Positions 34,153 through 42,912 of a stretch of DNA of 64,000 bases are shown one piece after another. This DNA is from Modestobacter altitudinis (GTDB lineage: Bacteria; Actinomycetota; Actinomycetes; Mycobacteriales; Geodermatophilaceae). The stretch covers positions 1 to 64,000 of the forward strand of contig NZ_SJEW01000008.1 of assembly GCF_005930475.1 (NCBI RefSeq), in the 5' to 3' direction. The first letter of the stretch is position 1, and the number at the start of each line of letters is the position of its first letter. The notes under the pieces were generated by a model. That model did not search any database. It saw only the letters and a list, made by a program, of their open reading frames with translations, and was not told where the DNA came from. The position numbers were made by a program, and so were the translations under genes.

Positions 34153-34223
34153 GCCGGTCCCGGCGCCGAACCCGGCTCGGGTTCCGGCGCCGAACCCAGG
34201 CGGGTCTCGGCGCCGGAACCGGC
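34153..34223. repeat. GGTTCCGGCGCCGAACC intergenic repeat, copy 2
   Basis: Three tandem units of the type GGTCCCGGCGCCGAACC, GGGTTCCGGCGCCGAACCC and GGGTCTCGGCGCCGGAACC fill the space between the converging GNAT gene and ABM-like gene. Each unit is self-complementary around GGCGCC. The same theme is at 3897-3945 in two units. Confidence 0.65.
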
Positions 34224-34847
34224 TCAGACGGTCTCGGGGATGCGGAGGCGGGCGATGACCAGGTCGAGCTCGGCGACCTCGGTGATCCGGCCGCCCATCG
34301 ACCGGGAGTACTCGCCCTGCAGCTGGTCGGCCCGCTGGCCGGCGGCGATCATGGCGTTCCGGTCGACGTAGTTGACCGCGGCCACGGCCCGGCCGGTCAG
34401 CCGGTCGACCATCAGGCTGACGCTGGAGAAGCCGGGCAGCTCCTCGATCCGGGGGAGCAGCGTCATCCGAAAGGTCGCGATGTCCTCGTCGACGGCGGCC
34501 GGGTCGCGCAGCGCGCTCCAGGTCACCCGGCAGCAGGCGTGGTCACCGGCCTGCTGGGCCCGGTGCATGACGGCGATCTCCCACTGCGCGACCAGGGGGA
34601 CGGCGCCGAGCAGCTTGCCCAGCTGCGCGCGGTTGGGGCGCATGGCCTGCTCGCTGGCCTTCAGCGCGGCCTCGGTCTCCCACCCGGTGGTGACGATGCA
34701 GCGGCCCGAGTTCGGTCCGGCCAGCATCGACATGCCGGTGCAGCCGTCCATCCCGGTGGTCGTGGGCAGCCATTCCTCCCGCACGAACCTGGTCGCCTCG
34801 TCGAGCGCTCCTGGGTTCCCGCGCAGCGTGGCGGTTCGGGCGTACAT
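34224..34847 (-). CDS. ABM-like (dimeric alpha-beta barrel) protein, paralogue 1
   Basis: A 207-residue protein that seems to hold two ferredoxin-like halves of the antibiotic-biosynthesis-monooxygenase type. The first half runs from MYARTATLRG to about residue 100 (GCTGMSMLAGPNSGRCIVTTGW); the second runs from about 105 to the end (EELPGFSSVSLMVDRLTGRAVAAV). A paralogue of exactly the same length lies at 53862-54485, sharing MYART, GMSMLA, SGRC/AGRCIVT, EELPGF and the C-terminal RITEVAE. Such folds serve in heme degradation, quinone oxidation or sensing; no function can be chosen here. Confidence 0.65.
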   Translation of the reverse strand: MYARTATLRGNPGALDEATRFVREEWLPTTTGMDGCTGMSMLAGPNSGRCIVTTGWETEAALKASEQAMRPNRAQLGKLLGAVPLVAQWEIAVMHRAQQAGDHACCRVTWSALRDPAAVDEDIATFRMTLLPRIEELPGFSSVSLMVDRLTGRAVAAVNYVDRNAMIAAGQRADQLQGEYSRSMGGRITEVAELDLVIARLRIPETV

Positions 34848-35008
34848 CCGCAGCTCCCCTCGGCCGGCGGTGCCCCGGCGGCACGACCGCAGGACCGACT
34901 CTGCCCGCTCGCTCGCCGCTGCGGGAACCGCCCTGCGATACCCCTCCGTTCCGCATACGGCGGTTCGCGACTGTCCGAGACCGCGCTGCGACAGGAGGCC
35001 CAGGGGCT

Positions 35009-35037
35009 GCGGGGCCGCCCGACGAGGACGGCCCCGC
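35009..35037 (-). terminator. Hairpin downstream of the alkaline phosphatase
   Basis: GCGGGGCCG (35009-35017) pairs perfectly with CGGCCCCGC (35029-35037) across an 11-base loop, beginning 9 bases past the phosphatase stop. No T-tract follows. Confidence 0.5.
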
Positions 35038-35045
35038 CCCCGGGA

Positions 35046-36368
35046 TCAGCCGAGCAGCACCCCCCGCACGACCTCGTGCAGGTGGGTGTTCGGGTAGTAG
35101 CCGGTCAGCTCCTCGCTGCCCGGCCCCTCCGCGGTCACCACGGTGGGCACACCGGTGTGCCCGGTCGTCGTCCAGTCCAGCGCGAAGTCGTAGTCCTCGC
35201 TCCCGGCGACGAGGAACGGGCCGTCCTCGCCGGACTCGGTGTCGCCCTCGACCGCGGTCTCCTGCGGCAGGGTCCCGCCGGGGCCGCTCTCGTCCTCGGG
35301 GTCGACGTCCTCGATGGTCAGCCCACCGCACTCGTGGTCACCGGTGACGATCAGCAGCGTGTCCGGGTGCTCGGCGACGTAGGCCTCCGCGACCTCGACC
35401 GCGGCGTCCAGCGAGCGCATCGCCTCGAGCATCCGGGTGCCGTTGTTGCTGTGGCTCATCTCGTCGACGGCCTCTTCCTCGACCAGCAGGAAGAAGCCGT
35501 CCTCGTCCTCGGACAGGATGTCGAGGGCCTTGGTGGTCATGTCGGCCAGCGGGACGAGGGGGGAGAACTCGTCGCCCTGGCCCTCGGGTCGCTGCTGGAA
35601 CATCTCCTCGTTGGCGAAGAGCCCGAGCAGCTGGTCGGAGTCGGCGGCGGCGAACTCCGCGGCGGTGCTCACGTACTCGTAACCCAGGCCCTCGGCCTGC
35701 GCGACCAGGTCGCCCTGGGTGCTGCGGGAGACCTCCGGGTCCTCGGTGTCGCCGGTGCGGGGTGCGTAGGTGCCCTCGTCGCCGGCCGGCAGCCACCAGT
35801 CCTCGCCGCCGCCCAGGATGACCTGCGGCCTGCTGACCTCGAGGTACTGGCGGGCGATGTCGTCCTGCGCGCTGCGGTTCACCGAGTTGCTGAAGAACGC
35901 GGCCGGGGTCGCGTCGGTGACCTGCGCGGTGGTCACCAGCCCGGTGGCCAGGCCTGCCTGCTGGGCCTCCGCGCCGATGACCGGCAGCGGGTTGCCGTCG
36001 ACGTCGACGCTGATCGCGCCGTTGTAGGTCTTCACCCCGGTCGCCCAGGCGCTCGCCGCCGCGGCCGAGTCGGTGACGGTGTCCTCCGGGTCACGCGCGT
36101 CGGTGGTCTGCAGCCCGGCGATCGGGAGGGAGTCCATGGCCAGCTGGCCGTCGAACCCCTCCTGGTCCAGCCGGGCGGCCTCGCGGTGGGCGGCGGCCAT
36201 GCCGTCGCCGTTGACGAAGATGACGCTCCGCGGGTGGTGGCCGTGGCCGTCCCCGCCGGCGGAGGCGGCGCCGGGCAGCAGGACGACGGCGCCACCGCCC
36301 ACGAGCGTGGCGGCGAGACACAGCGGCAGGGTCCGGCGCTGGAGGCGCCGCATTCTGGTGGTGGACAT
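35046..36368 (-). CDS. Secreted alkaline phosphatase (PhoA family)
   Basis: A 440-residue exported phosphatase of the alkaline phosphatase superfamily. An N-terminal signal (MRRLQRRTLPLCLAATLV, cleavage near ASAGG at residue 37) is followed by the metal-binding Asp55 in NGDGM and the nucleophile Ser101 in VTDSAAAASAW. Later metal ligands lie in VEEEAVDEMSH, GDHECGG and TTTGHTGV. It would release phosphate from organic esters outside the cell. ATG at 36368 directly precedes the basic signal-peptide start. It converges with the ABM-like gene and is divergent from the DinB gene. Expression under phosphate starvation is expected, but no Pho box was identified. Confidence 0.9.
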   Translation of the reverse strand: MSTTRMRRLQRRTLPLCLAATLVGGGAVVLLPGAASAGGDGHGHHPRSVIFVNGDGMAAAHREAARLDQEGFDGQLAMDSLPIAGLQTTDARDPEDTVTDSAAAASAWATGVKTYNGAISVDVDGNPLPVIGAEAQQAGLATGLVTTAQVTDATPAAFFSNSVNRSAQDDIARQYLEVSRPQVILGGGEDWWLPAGDEGTYAPRTGDTEDPEVSRSTQGDLVAQAEGLGYEYVSTAAEFAAADSDQLLGLFANEEMFQQRPEGQGDEFSPLVPLADMTTKALDILSEDEDGFFLLVEEEAVDEMSHSNNGTRMLEAMRSLDAAVEVAEAYVAEHPDTLLIVTGDHECGGLTIEDVDPEDESGPGGTLPQETAVEGDTESGEDGPFLVAGSEDYDFALDWTTTGHTGVPTVVTAEGPGSEELTGYYPNTHLHEVVRGVLLG

Positions 36369-36495
36369 GACTCTCCCTGGTGCGGCTGGACGGCCGCGGT
36401 CGGTGTGGTCGAGCTGAGAGCAGCCTGCGAGCACACTGTGACCCGCGCCACTCCAGACGTCGATGAGTTCCGCTGTGCCGGACGGTCCCTCCCGC

Positions 36496-37083
36496 ATGAC
36501 GACGACGACACCGCTGGACCTCACCTCCTCGGTCGCCGAGGTCGCCCGCGTGGTGACGGCGGTGCCCGAGGACCAGCTGACCGCCCCGACGCCGTGCGCC
36601 GACACCTCGGTGGCCGCGCTGCTGGACCACCTGCACGGTTTGGCCGTCGGGCTGCGGCTGGCGGCGGAGAAACGGTCGACCGGGGCGCCGAGCCCCTCCG
36701 CCGACGCGCTGCCGGCGGACTGGCGCACCCGCATCCCGCGCGAGCTCGACGAGCTGGCCGACGCCTGGCGCGACCCGGCGGCCTGGGAGGGCACCGCCGA
36801 GCCCGGCGGCGTCGCGCTGCCGGCAGCGTGGGCCGGGCGGGTGGCCCTCAACGAGGTGGTGGTGCACGGCTGGGACCTCGCCGTGGCCACCGGCCGGGCG
36901 TACGCACCCGACCCGGCCGCGGTGCGCGCCTGCACCGCCTACGGGCGCGAGTTCGCCGCGGCGGTGCCCGAGGCGCGGGACTCGATCTACGGGCCGGAGG
37001 TCCCGGTGCCGGCGGACGCCCCGGAGCTGGACCAGCTGCTCGGGCTCACCGGGCGCGACCCCGGCTGGCGGCCGGTGGGCTGA
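36496..37083 (+). CDS. TIGR03086-type DinB/mycothiol-dependent-isomerase-fold protein
   Basis: A 195-residue protein of the DinB-like, mycothiol maleylpyruvate isomerase N-terminal family, in the TIGR03086 group. Three His/acidic metal ligands are expected; those visible are in LLDHLHGLAVG (His near 47 and 50) and EVVVHGWDLAVATG (His near 126). Members act as mycothiol-dependent enzymes or remain uncharacterised. ATG at 36496 follows the divergent phosphatase by 127 bases. Its 3' end overlaps the converging minus-strand gene by 97 bases, which is unusual for two intact genes and suggests that the other gene's tail is a read-through extension. Confidence 0.8.
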   Translation: MTTTTPLDLTSSVAEVARVVTAVPEDQLTAPTPCADTSVAALLDHLHGLAVGLRLAAEKRSTGAPSPSADALPADWRTRIPRELDELADAWRDPAAWEGTAEPGGVALPAAWAGRVALNEVVVHGWDLAVATGRAYAPDPAAVRACTAYGREFAAAVPEARDSIYGPEVPVPADAPELDQLLGLTGRDPGWRPVG

Positions 37084-37832
37084 CCGTCCCCCGGCCACTC
37101 CGCGGTGTCCCGGCCCAACGCCACCGCGGCAGGGAGCCGCAACGTGGCGGTGAGCCAGAGCAGCAGGTCGTGCAGCCGCAGCCGGGTCAGCCGGTGCCCG
37201 AGCAGGTCGGCGACGACGTCCTCCAGCCCGCCGAAGGCCTCGGCGTTGCCCTGCAGCTCCCGGTGCACGACGGCGGCGACCCCGCTGTCGCCCTCCACCA
37301 GGTGCGGCACCAGCTGCAGCCAGGTGGTGCGGGTGACCAGGGGCACCAGCGCCGGGCGGCGGTGGTGCAGCGCGGCCACGACGTAGCGGCCGTGCGGGCC
37401 GGGCGGCTCGCCGAGGGCCCGCAGCGCCGCGCCGACGGTGCCGGGCTCACCGAGCACCGAGACCTCGTCGTCGGGCAGCTCCCAGAACGGCCGGCCGCCG
37501 GCGCGGGCGGCCAGCGCCGCAGCCGCCGGCCCGACGTCGTCCAGCGCCCGGCGGACCGTCGCCCAGCCTTCCGGGTCCAGCCGGCCGTGCACGCCCTCGG
37601 CCACCAGCACGTCGTCGTCCCCGAGCGGGTCGGCCGGCACCGGCCGGCGGTCGAACCGCTCGAAGCCGAACGCCGGCACCAGCACCCAGCGGCCCTCCCG
37701 CTCGATCGGGGAGCGGTAGCGCAGCGGACGCCGCCCCCGGGCGTACCCGAGGACGGCGGCCAGCGCTGTGTCCCACGGCAACGGGTCGGGCCCCGCGCTG
37801 GGGAGGGCGAACGCCGGCCGGTCGGGGGACAT
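36987..37832 (-). CDS. Hypothetical protein, 281 residues
   Basis: The body of this protein (residues about 1-245) looks folded and conserved in style, with WDTALAAVLGYARGRRPL, WVLVPAFGFERFDRRP, SVLGEPGTVGAALRALG and a final LTRLRLHDLLLWLTATLRL. I do not recognise its family; a DUF6308-type protein is possible but unverified. The last 35 residues are a low-complexity Pro/Ser/Gly tail lying antisense to the end of the DinB-like gene, suggesting loss of an earlier stop. The ATG at 37832 is 8 bases after the EthD-like stop, so it is the last gene of a three-gene unit. Confidence 0.6.
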   Translation of the reverse strand: MSPDRPAFALPSAGPDPLPWDTALAAVLGYARGRRPLRYRSPIEREGRWVLVPAFGFERFDRRPVPADPLGDDDVLVAEGVHGRLDPEGWATVRRALDDVGPAAAALAARAGGRPFWELPDDEVSVLGEPGTVGAALRALGEPPGPHGRYVVAALHHRRPALVPLVTRTTWLQLVPHLVEGDSGVAAVVHRELQGNAEAFGGLEDVVADLLGHRLTRLRLHDLLLWLTATLRLPAAVALGRDTAEWPGDGQPTGRQPGSRPVSPSSWSSSGASAGTGTSGP

Positions 37833-37840
37833 GAGAGGGG

Positions 37841-38158
37841 TCAGCCCGCGGGGCTGACGTCCTCGACGTCGAAGCTGGCCATGGTGGCCCCGCCGGTGGC
37901 GAAGGTGCCGACGTCGGCGCCCGCGGCCCGGCCGGCCTCCGAGCTCATGCCGGCGCCCATCGCCTCGGCCGAGTCGAAGTCCAGCTCGGCCACCAGGTAG
38001 GGGGCCGGCGCGCTCGGGTCCAGCGAGGCGGCGTGGCCGATGGAGAACCGCTGCAGGCCGGGGATGGCCTGGGCCAACCCGACGTGCACGTCGCGGTAGT
38101 GCCGGTCGAACTCGGCCGGGTCGGTGGGCTGGCCGTACTGGACGATCAGTCGGTGCAC
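37841..38158 (-). CDS. EthD family protein
   Basis: A 105-residue EthD-like protein, a dimeric alpha-beta barrel relative of the ABM fold. Typical landmarks are the N-terminal HRLIVQYGQP, the FDRHYRDVHVGLAQAIPGL segment and the strand YLVAELDFDSAEAMGAGM. EthD proteins assist oxygenase reactions in other organisms; the partner here is unknown. GTG at 38158 is supported by GAGGGAG about 8 bases upstream. It lies between an ECM4-type reductase and an unrecognised gene on the same strand, with gaps of 71 and 8 bases, forming a likely operon. Confidence 0.82.
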   Translation of the reverse strand: MHRLIVQYGQPTDPAEFDRHYRDVHVGLAQAIPGLQRFSIGHAASLDPSAPAPYLVAELDFDSAEAMGAGMSSEAGRAAGADVGTFATGGATMASFDVEDVSPAG

Positions 38159-38229
38159 GATGGGGCTCCCTCGGAGATGGCCGGGCTCCGCTGCCCGGCG
38201 CGCTGACCAGCCAACCAGAGTGTGGCGGG

Positions 38230-39270
38230 TCAGCGGTGGCCGAGGCCGCCGGGGCCGTGGTCGGCCGGGACCTCCTCGCCCGCGGCGACCGGGCCGGGCG
38301 GCGTGCCGTCGCCGAACGGGCTGCCACCGAGCTCCTCGCGGCCGTGCGCGGTCAGCCAGTTCGACGTGTCCGGGCCCTGCGGGATGATCTGCGTCGGGTT
38401 GATGTCTGCGTGCACGACGTAGTAGTGCTCCTTGATCTGCGGGAAGTCGGTGGTGTCGCCGAACCCCGGAGTCTGGAACAGGTCGCGCGCGTAGGCCCAC
38501 AGCACCGGCATCTCGGTCAGCTTCTGCCGGTTGGCCTTGAAGTGGCCGTGGTAGACGGCGTCGAACCGGGCCAGCGTGGTGAACAGCCGGACGTCGGCCT
38601 CGGTGATCGTGTCGCCCATCAGGAACCGCTGCGTCGACAGCCGCTCCTCCAGCCAGTCCAGCGCCGTCCACAGCCGGTCGTAGGCCTTGTCGTAGGCGCG
38701 CTGGGACCCGGCGAACCCGCAGCGGTAGACCCCGTTGTTGACCTCTGTGTAGACGCGCTGCATGACCTCGTCCATCTCCTCGCGGAGGTGCTCGGGGTAG
38801 AGGTCCGGGGCGCCGGCGCGGTGGAGCTCGGTCCACTCGGTGGAGAAGTCGAGGGTCATCTGCCGGAAGTCGTTGGTCACCACGGCCTTGGTGGGCAGGT
38901 CGACCATCGCCGGCACGGTGATCCCGCGCGGGTACTCGCGGTCGCGGGCGAGGAACGCCTCCTGCAGCCGCTCGTAGCCCAGCACCGGGTCACGGCCGCC
39001 GGGGTCCAGGTCGAAGGTCCAGCTGCGCTCGTCGTGGGTGGGACCGCAGATGCCCATCGAGATCACCGGCTCGAGGCCGAGCAGCCGCCGGACGATCGCG
39101 GCGCGGTTGGCCCACGGGCAGGCCCGGGCGATCACCAGCCGGTAGCGGTCGGCCTCCACCGGCCAGCCGCTGGAGCCGTCGGCGGTGATCCGGTCGGTGA
39201 TGTAGTTCGAGTCGCGCTGGTACTCCTGGCCCGCTTCGACGTAGCCGCTGCCGCTCTGCTCGGTGCTCAC
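38230..39270 (-). CDS. ECM4/YqjG-type (S-glutathionyl-hydroquinone reductase family) protein
   Basis: A 346-residue protein of the Xi-class glutathione transferase family. The catalytic Cys51 lies in RACPWANRA, followed by GLEPVISMG, the cis-Pro segment TVPAMVD, and the all-helical C-terminal domain with ITEADVRLFTTLARFDAVYHGHFKANR. In proteobacteria and yeast these enzymes reduce glutathionyl-hydroquinones. Actinomycetes generally lack glutathione and use mycothiol, so a mycothiol-linked role is likely. GTG at 39270 has GGGAAGG upstream. It is the first gene of the unit with the EthD-like and hypothetical genes. Confidence 0.88.
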   Translation of the reverse strand: MSTEQSGSGYVEAGQEYQRDSNYITDRITADGSSGWPVEADRYRLVIARACPWANRAAIVRRLLGLEPVISMGICGPTHDERSWTFDLDPGGRDPVLGYERLQEAFLARDREYPRGITVPAMVDLPTKAVVTNDFRQMTLDFSTEWTELHRAGAPDLYPEHLREEMDEVMQRVYTEVNNGVYRCGFAGSQRAYDKAYDRLWTALDWLEERLSTQRFLMGDTITEADVRLFTTLARFDAVYHGHFKANRQKLTEMPVLWAYARDLFQTPGFGDTTDFPQIKEHYYVVHADINPTQIIPQGPDTSNWLTAHGREELGGSPFGDGTPPGPVAAGEEVPADHGPGGLGHR

Positions 39271-39439
39271 GTCCCCAGCCTTCCCGACGGCGCGACCGCG
39301 CGCCGGGTGACCGGTGCGTGAGGGGCTGCCAGCTGAGGGTGGCTGCCGGCTCCGGGGGCGTGTCGGCGGGGCGACGCGCCTTCCCGCCCGGCGCCTCGGC
39401 TCGGAGGCTGGTCCTCTCACCGGAGAACAGGAGACCGTC

Positions 39440-39820
39440 ATGGCCCGCAGCGACATCGACGCCCTGAACCAGACCTTCGGGCAGGGGCTGGAGAAGGGCG
39501 ACGCCGACATCGTCATGTCGGTCTACGCCCCGGACGCCCGGCTCTTCCCGCCGGGCAGCGACGTGGTCGAGGGCCCGGCGATCCGCGACTTCTGGCAGGG
39601 CGCGATCGACGCCGGCGTGGACGGCGGAGCGCTGGAGACCGTGGCGCTGGAGGAGCACGGCGACGTCGCCGTCGAGCAGGGCCGCTACCAGGTCCGCGCC
39701 GGGACCGAGGTCGTCGACCGGGGCAAGTACGTCGTGGTCCACCGGCGGCAGCCCGACGGCAGCTGGCGCTTCGGCCTGGACATCTGGAACTCCAGCGACC
39801 CGGTGGCGTCCCCGGCGTGA
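39440..39820 (+). CDS. SnoaL/DUF4440-type NTF2-like protein
   Basis: A 126-residue protein with a cone-shaped NTF2 fold. The opening helix IDALNQTFGQGLEKGDADIVMSVY is followed by the signature YAPDARLFPPGSDVVEG and the closing strands DRGKYVVVHRRQPDGSWRF. In this family the cavity may bind a small ligand or catalyse isomerisation; many members remain uncharacterised. ATG at 39440 follows an AGGAG site 6 bases upstream. The gene stands alone, divergent from the ECM4-type operon, and precedes a small membrane protein by 25 bases, possibly in the same transcript. Confidence 0.8.
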   Translation: MARSDIDALNQTFGQGLEKGDADIVMSVYAPDARLFPPGSDVVEGPAIRDFWQGAIDAGVDGGALETVALEEHGDVAVEQGRYQVRAGTEVVDRGKYVVVHRRQPDGSWRFGLDIWNSSDPVASPA

Positions 39821-39845
39821 CGCCGGGGTCGCCTAGCCTGGGGGC

Positions 39846-40112
39846 ATGGCCGCCAACCCCGCCCGCCCTGACTGGTTCGCCAACATCGGGGTCCAGCTGC
39901 TCGCCGGGGCCGCGGCCGTCTACAACGTCGTGCAACTGGTCCTGAAGCTGGTCGACGGCCGGTACGGCGAGGCCTTCCTCAGCTTCGCCTGGACCGTGCT
40001 GTTCGGGTACGTGCTGCTGGAGTCGCTGCGCTTCCGCAAGCTGCAGCGGCAGGAGGCTGCGGCCGGTGAGACTCCCGCCGAGCCGACGCGCCCGGCGGAA
40101 CCCACCGACTGA
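39846..40112 (+). CDS. Small membrane protein, 88 residues
   Basis: An 88-residue protein with two predicted membrane segments (about 13-33, QLLAGAAAVYNVVQLVLKL, and 43-60, FLSFAWTVLFGYVLLESL). It ends in a Pro/Glu/Thr-rich tail (ETPAEPTRPAEPTD). I do not recognise a family. The ATG follows the preceding gene by 25 bases, with a GGGGC run 6 bases upstream as a weak ribosome site. No function is assigned. Confidence 0.6.
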   Translation: MAANPARPDWFANIGVQLLAGAAAVYNVVQLVLKLVDGRYGEAFLSFAWTVLFGYVLLESLRFRKLQRQEAAAGETPAEPTRPAEPTD

Positions 40113-40256
40113 CGGTCCTCCTCGGCGACGCGCCGTCCCTGCAGAAGTCACCTCGCGGCGTCACGGGATGGTCACTTACAGTCAGTTACCCGTTCACAGC
40201 AGTTGCTCATGCTGTGCCGGTCCTGCCGATCGAGTCGCCCTCCGAGAGGACCGTTC

Positions 40257-42893
40257 GTGCCCCTCCCTCCAGGTACCGCCCGCACCGCCGTCCGGCGCGG
40301 AGCACTCAGCGCAGCAGCGGCGTCCGCCGCCGTGCTCGCCGCCGTCGCCGTCCCGGCCGTCGCGGCTGCCGCGCCGCCCAGCGCGCCGTTCCTCTCCGAG
40401 GTCCACTACGACAACGCCGGTGCCGACGCCGGTGAGTTCGTCGAGGTGCAGATCCCCGCGGGCACCAGCTCGGCCGGGTTGTCCGTCGTCCTCTACAACG
40501 GCGGCAACAACACGGTGTACGACACCGACGCGCTCCCGCTGGTGACCGCACCGGCCGACGCGCCCGCCGTGGTGGTCGTCGACTACCCGGTCGACGGCCT
40601 GCAGAACGGCGCGCCGGACGGCATCGCCCTGGTTGCAGCGGACGGCGAGGTGCTCGAGTTCTTCTCCTACGAGGGCACGCTGACCGCCGTGAGCGGCCCG
40701 GCCGCGGGCACGACCAGCACAGAGATCGGGGTCGCCGAGGGCAGCGGCACGCCGGTCGGGCAGTCGCTCTCCCGGGCCTACGATGCCGCCGCGGACACGC
40801 TGGTCTGGTCCGGTCCGGGCCCGGCCACCAAGGGCGCGGTCAACACCGCACCGGCTCCGGTCGAGCCGCCGCCGGCTGCCGGCGAGGTCTGCGACACCCC
40901 AGCGACGCACGAGATCGGCGCCGTCCAGGGCGCCGGTGACGCCACCCCGCTGGCGGGCTCGACGGTCACCGTGCGCGGCGTCGTCGTCGGCGACGTCCCC
41001 GGCCTGTCCGGCTTCTACCTGCAGGACCGGGACGGCGACGGCGCCGCTGCGACCTCCGACGGCGTCTTCGTCCACTCCACCGCAGCAGTGGACCTCGGCG
41101 ACACGGTGGCGGTGACCGGCCGGGCCGAGGAGGCGTTCGGGCAGACCCAGGTCAACGCGGGAACGGCCGTCGGTGTCTGCACCGACGGCACGGTCGCTGA
41201 CCTGCCCGCGCCCACCCCGCTGGACCTGCCGGCCGACGCCGCCGCTCGCGAGCGGCTCGAGGGCATGCGCGTCGCCCCGGCGGACACCCTCACCGTCAGC
41301 GAGGTCTTCGACCTCACGAGCTTCGGCGAGCTGACCCTGTCCGAGGGCGGGCTGCTGGTCCAGCCCACCGAGCTGGCCCGTCCCGGTGCCGCCGCTGACG
41401 CGATCGCGGCGCAGAACGCGCTGCGCAGCATCGTCCTGGACGACGCGGCCAGCACCCGGCTCACCGTGCCGAACGCCCCCTACCTGTCCCCGACCACCCC
41501 GGTGCGGGTCGGTGACCAGGTGGAGTTCACCGAGCCCCTCGTGCTGGGCTACGGGTTCGACGCCTGGCGGCTGCAGCCGGCCGACGGCACCGCGGACGGC
41601 GTCTTCGCCGCCCGGAACACCCGTCCGACCGCCCCGGGCGCGGTCGGTGGTGACGTCCAGCTGGGCGCGTTCAACGTGCTCAACTACTTCCTCACCTTCG
41701 GCGGGGTCGGCCGCGGCGCCACCAGCCAGGCCGAGCTCGACGAGCAGGCCGGCAAGATCGTGCCGGCGATCAACGCGCTGGACGCCGACGTGGTCACGTT
41801 GATGGAGATCGAGGACACCGACTCCACCGGCCTCACGCCGGGCAACGCCGACACCGCGCTCGCCGAGCTGGTCGGCCGGCTGAACGCCGCGGCCGGCTCG
41901 GGGAAGTGGGCCTACGTCCCCTTTCCGCAGGAGCTGTACGCCGTCGACCGGGACGTGATCCGCAGCGCTGTCATCTACCAGCCCGCCGTCGTCACGCCGG
42001 TCGGTCCGTCGGTCGGGCTGGTCGACGAGGCGGTCTGGTCCAACGCCCGGGAGCCGATCGCCCAGACGTTCACCAGGGACGGCGACGCCTTCACCGTGGT
42101 GGCCAACCACTTCAAGTCCAAGGGCGGCGGCACCGACGCCACCGGTGACAACGCCGACACCGGGCAGGGTGCCTACAACGGCGACCGGGTCCGCCAGGCG
42201 CAGTCGCTGGCGGCCTTCACCGAGCGGCTCCGGCAGCAGACCGGCGACCCGGACGTGGTCCTGATGGGCGACTTCAACGCCTACACCCAGGAGGACCCGA
42301 TCGAGGCGCTGCGCACGGCCGGCTACGTCGACCTCGGCGAGGAGTTCGACCCGGGCCGGTACAGCTACGTGTTCGACGCGCTGTCGGGCTCCCTGGACCA
42401 CGCGCTGGCCTCGACCGAGCTCGCCGCCAAGGTCACCGGCCTCGTGCACTGGAACATCAACTCGGTCGAGTCCTTCGCCTACCAGTACACCGGTGACCCG
42501 GAGCTGTACGCGCCCAACCCGTACCGCTCCAGTGACCACGACCCGCTGCTGCTCGGGATCGACCTGGCCGAGCGGTGCAACGGACTCGTCCCGACGATCC
42601 GTGGCACCGCCGGCAACGACACGATCAGCGGTGGCAACGGCGTCGACGTGATCATGGGTTTCGGCGGCAACGACACGATCACCGGTGGCAACGGGAACGA
42701 CGTCCTCTGCGGCGGCGACGGGAACGACGTCGTCCGCGGTGGCAACGGCGACGACGTGCTGCTGGGCGGCGCCGGGAACGACCGGCTGTTCGGCGACAAC
42801 GGCAACGACACGCTGCTCGGCGGGACGGGCACCGATCAGCTCGATCAGGGCCGGGGCACCGGCCGGGTCGAGCAGGAGGGCGCCGGGTCCTGA
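40257..42893 (+). CDS. Secreted ExeM/NucH-type nuclease with RTX tail
   Basis: An 878-residue exported nuclease. A signal peptide (TARTAVRRG, then an Ala/Val stretch ending AVAAAAPPS near residue 39) is followed by a lamin-tail-like domain (APFLSEVHYDNAGADAGEFV), an OB-fold region (near 230-330) and an endonuclease/exonuclease/phosphatase domain (about 460-770; motifs LGAFNVLNYF, VVTLMEIEDT, MGDFNAY, SSDHDPLLLG). Residues 781-878 hold about nine RTX-like nonapeptides of the GGxGNDxIx type, which bind calcium. Similar proteins degrade extracellular DNA in biofilms. GTG at 40257 has GAGAGGA 6 bases upstream. A role in recycling DNA phosphate fits with the alkaline phosphatase at 35-36 kb. Confidence 0.88.
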   Translation: MPLPPGTARTAVRRGALSAAAASAAVLAAVAVPAVAAAAPPSAPFLSEVHYDNAGADAGEFVEVQIPAGTSSAGLSVVLYNGGNNTVYDTDALPLVTAPADAPAVVVVDYPVDGLQNGAPDGIALVAADGEVLEFFSYEGTLTAVSGPAAGTTSTEIGVAEGSGTPVGQSLSRAYDAAADTLVWSGPGPATKGAVNTAPAPVEPPPAAGEVCDTPATHEIGAVQGAGDATPLAGSTVTVRGVVVGDVPGLSGFYLQDRDGDGAAATSDGVFVHSTAAVDLGDTVAVTGRAEEAFGQTQVNAGTAVGVCTDGTVADLPAPTPLDLPADAAARERLEGMRVAPADTLTVSEVFDLTSFGELTLSEGGLLVQPTELARPGAAADAIAAQNALRSIVLDDAASTRLTVPNAPYLSPTTPVRVGDQVEFTEPLVLGYGFDAWRLQPADGTADGVFAARNTRPTAPGAVGGDVQLGAFNVLNYFLTFGGVGRGATSQAELDEQAGKIVPAINALDADVVTLMEIEDTDSTGLTPGNADTALAELVGRLNAAAGSGKWAYVPFPQELYAVDRDVIRSAVIYQPAVVTPVGPSVGLVDEAVWSNAREPIAQTFTRDGDAFTVVANHFKSKGGGTDATGDNADTGQGAYNGDRVRQAQSLAAFTERLRQQTGDPDVVLMGDFNAYTQEDPIEALRTAGYVDLGEEFDPGRYSYVFDALSGSLDHALASTELAAKVTGLVHWNINSVESFAYQYTGDPELYAPNPYRSSDHDPLLLGIDLAERCNGLVPTIRGTAGNDTISGGNGVDVIMGFGGNDTITGGNGNDVLCGGDGNDVVRGGNGDDVLLGGAGNDRLFGDNGNDTLLGGTGTDQLDQGRGTGRVEQEGAGS

Positions 42894-42912
42894 CCGGCTC
42901 GTGAGGTGACCG

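Noticed and set aside
42600-42870. Regularly spaced DNA repeats suggesting a CRISPR-like array
   Set aside because: They encode the RTX-like Gly-Asn-Asp nonapeptides in frame; there are no spacers and no cas genes.
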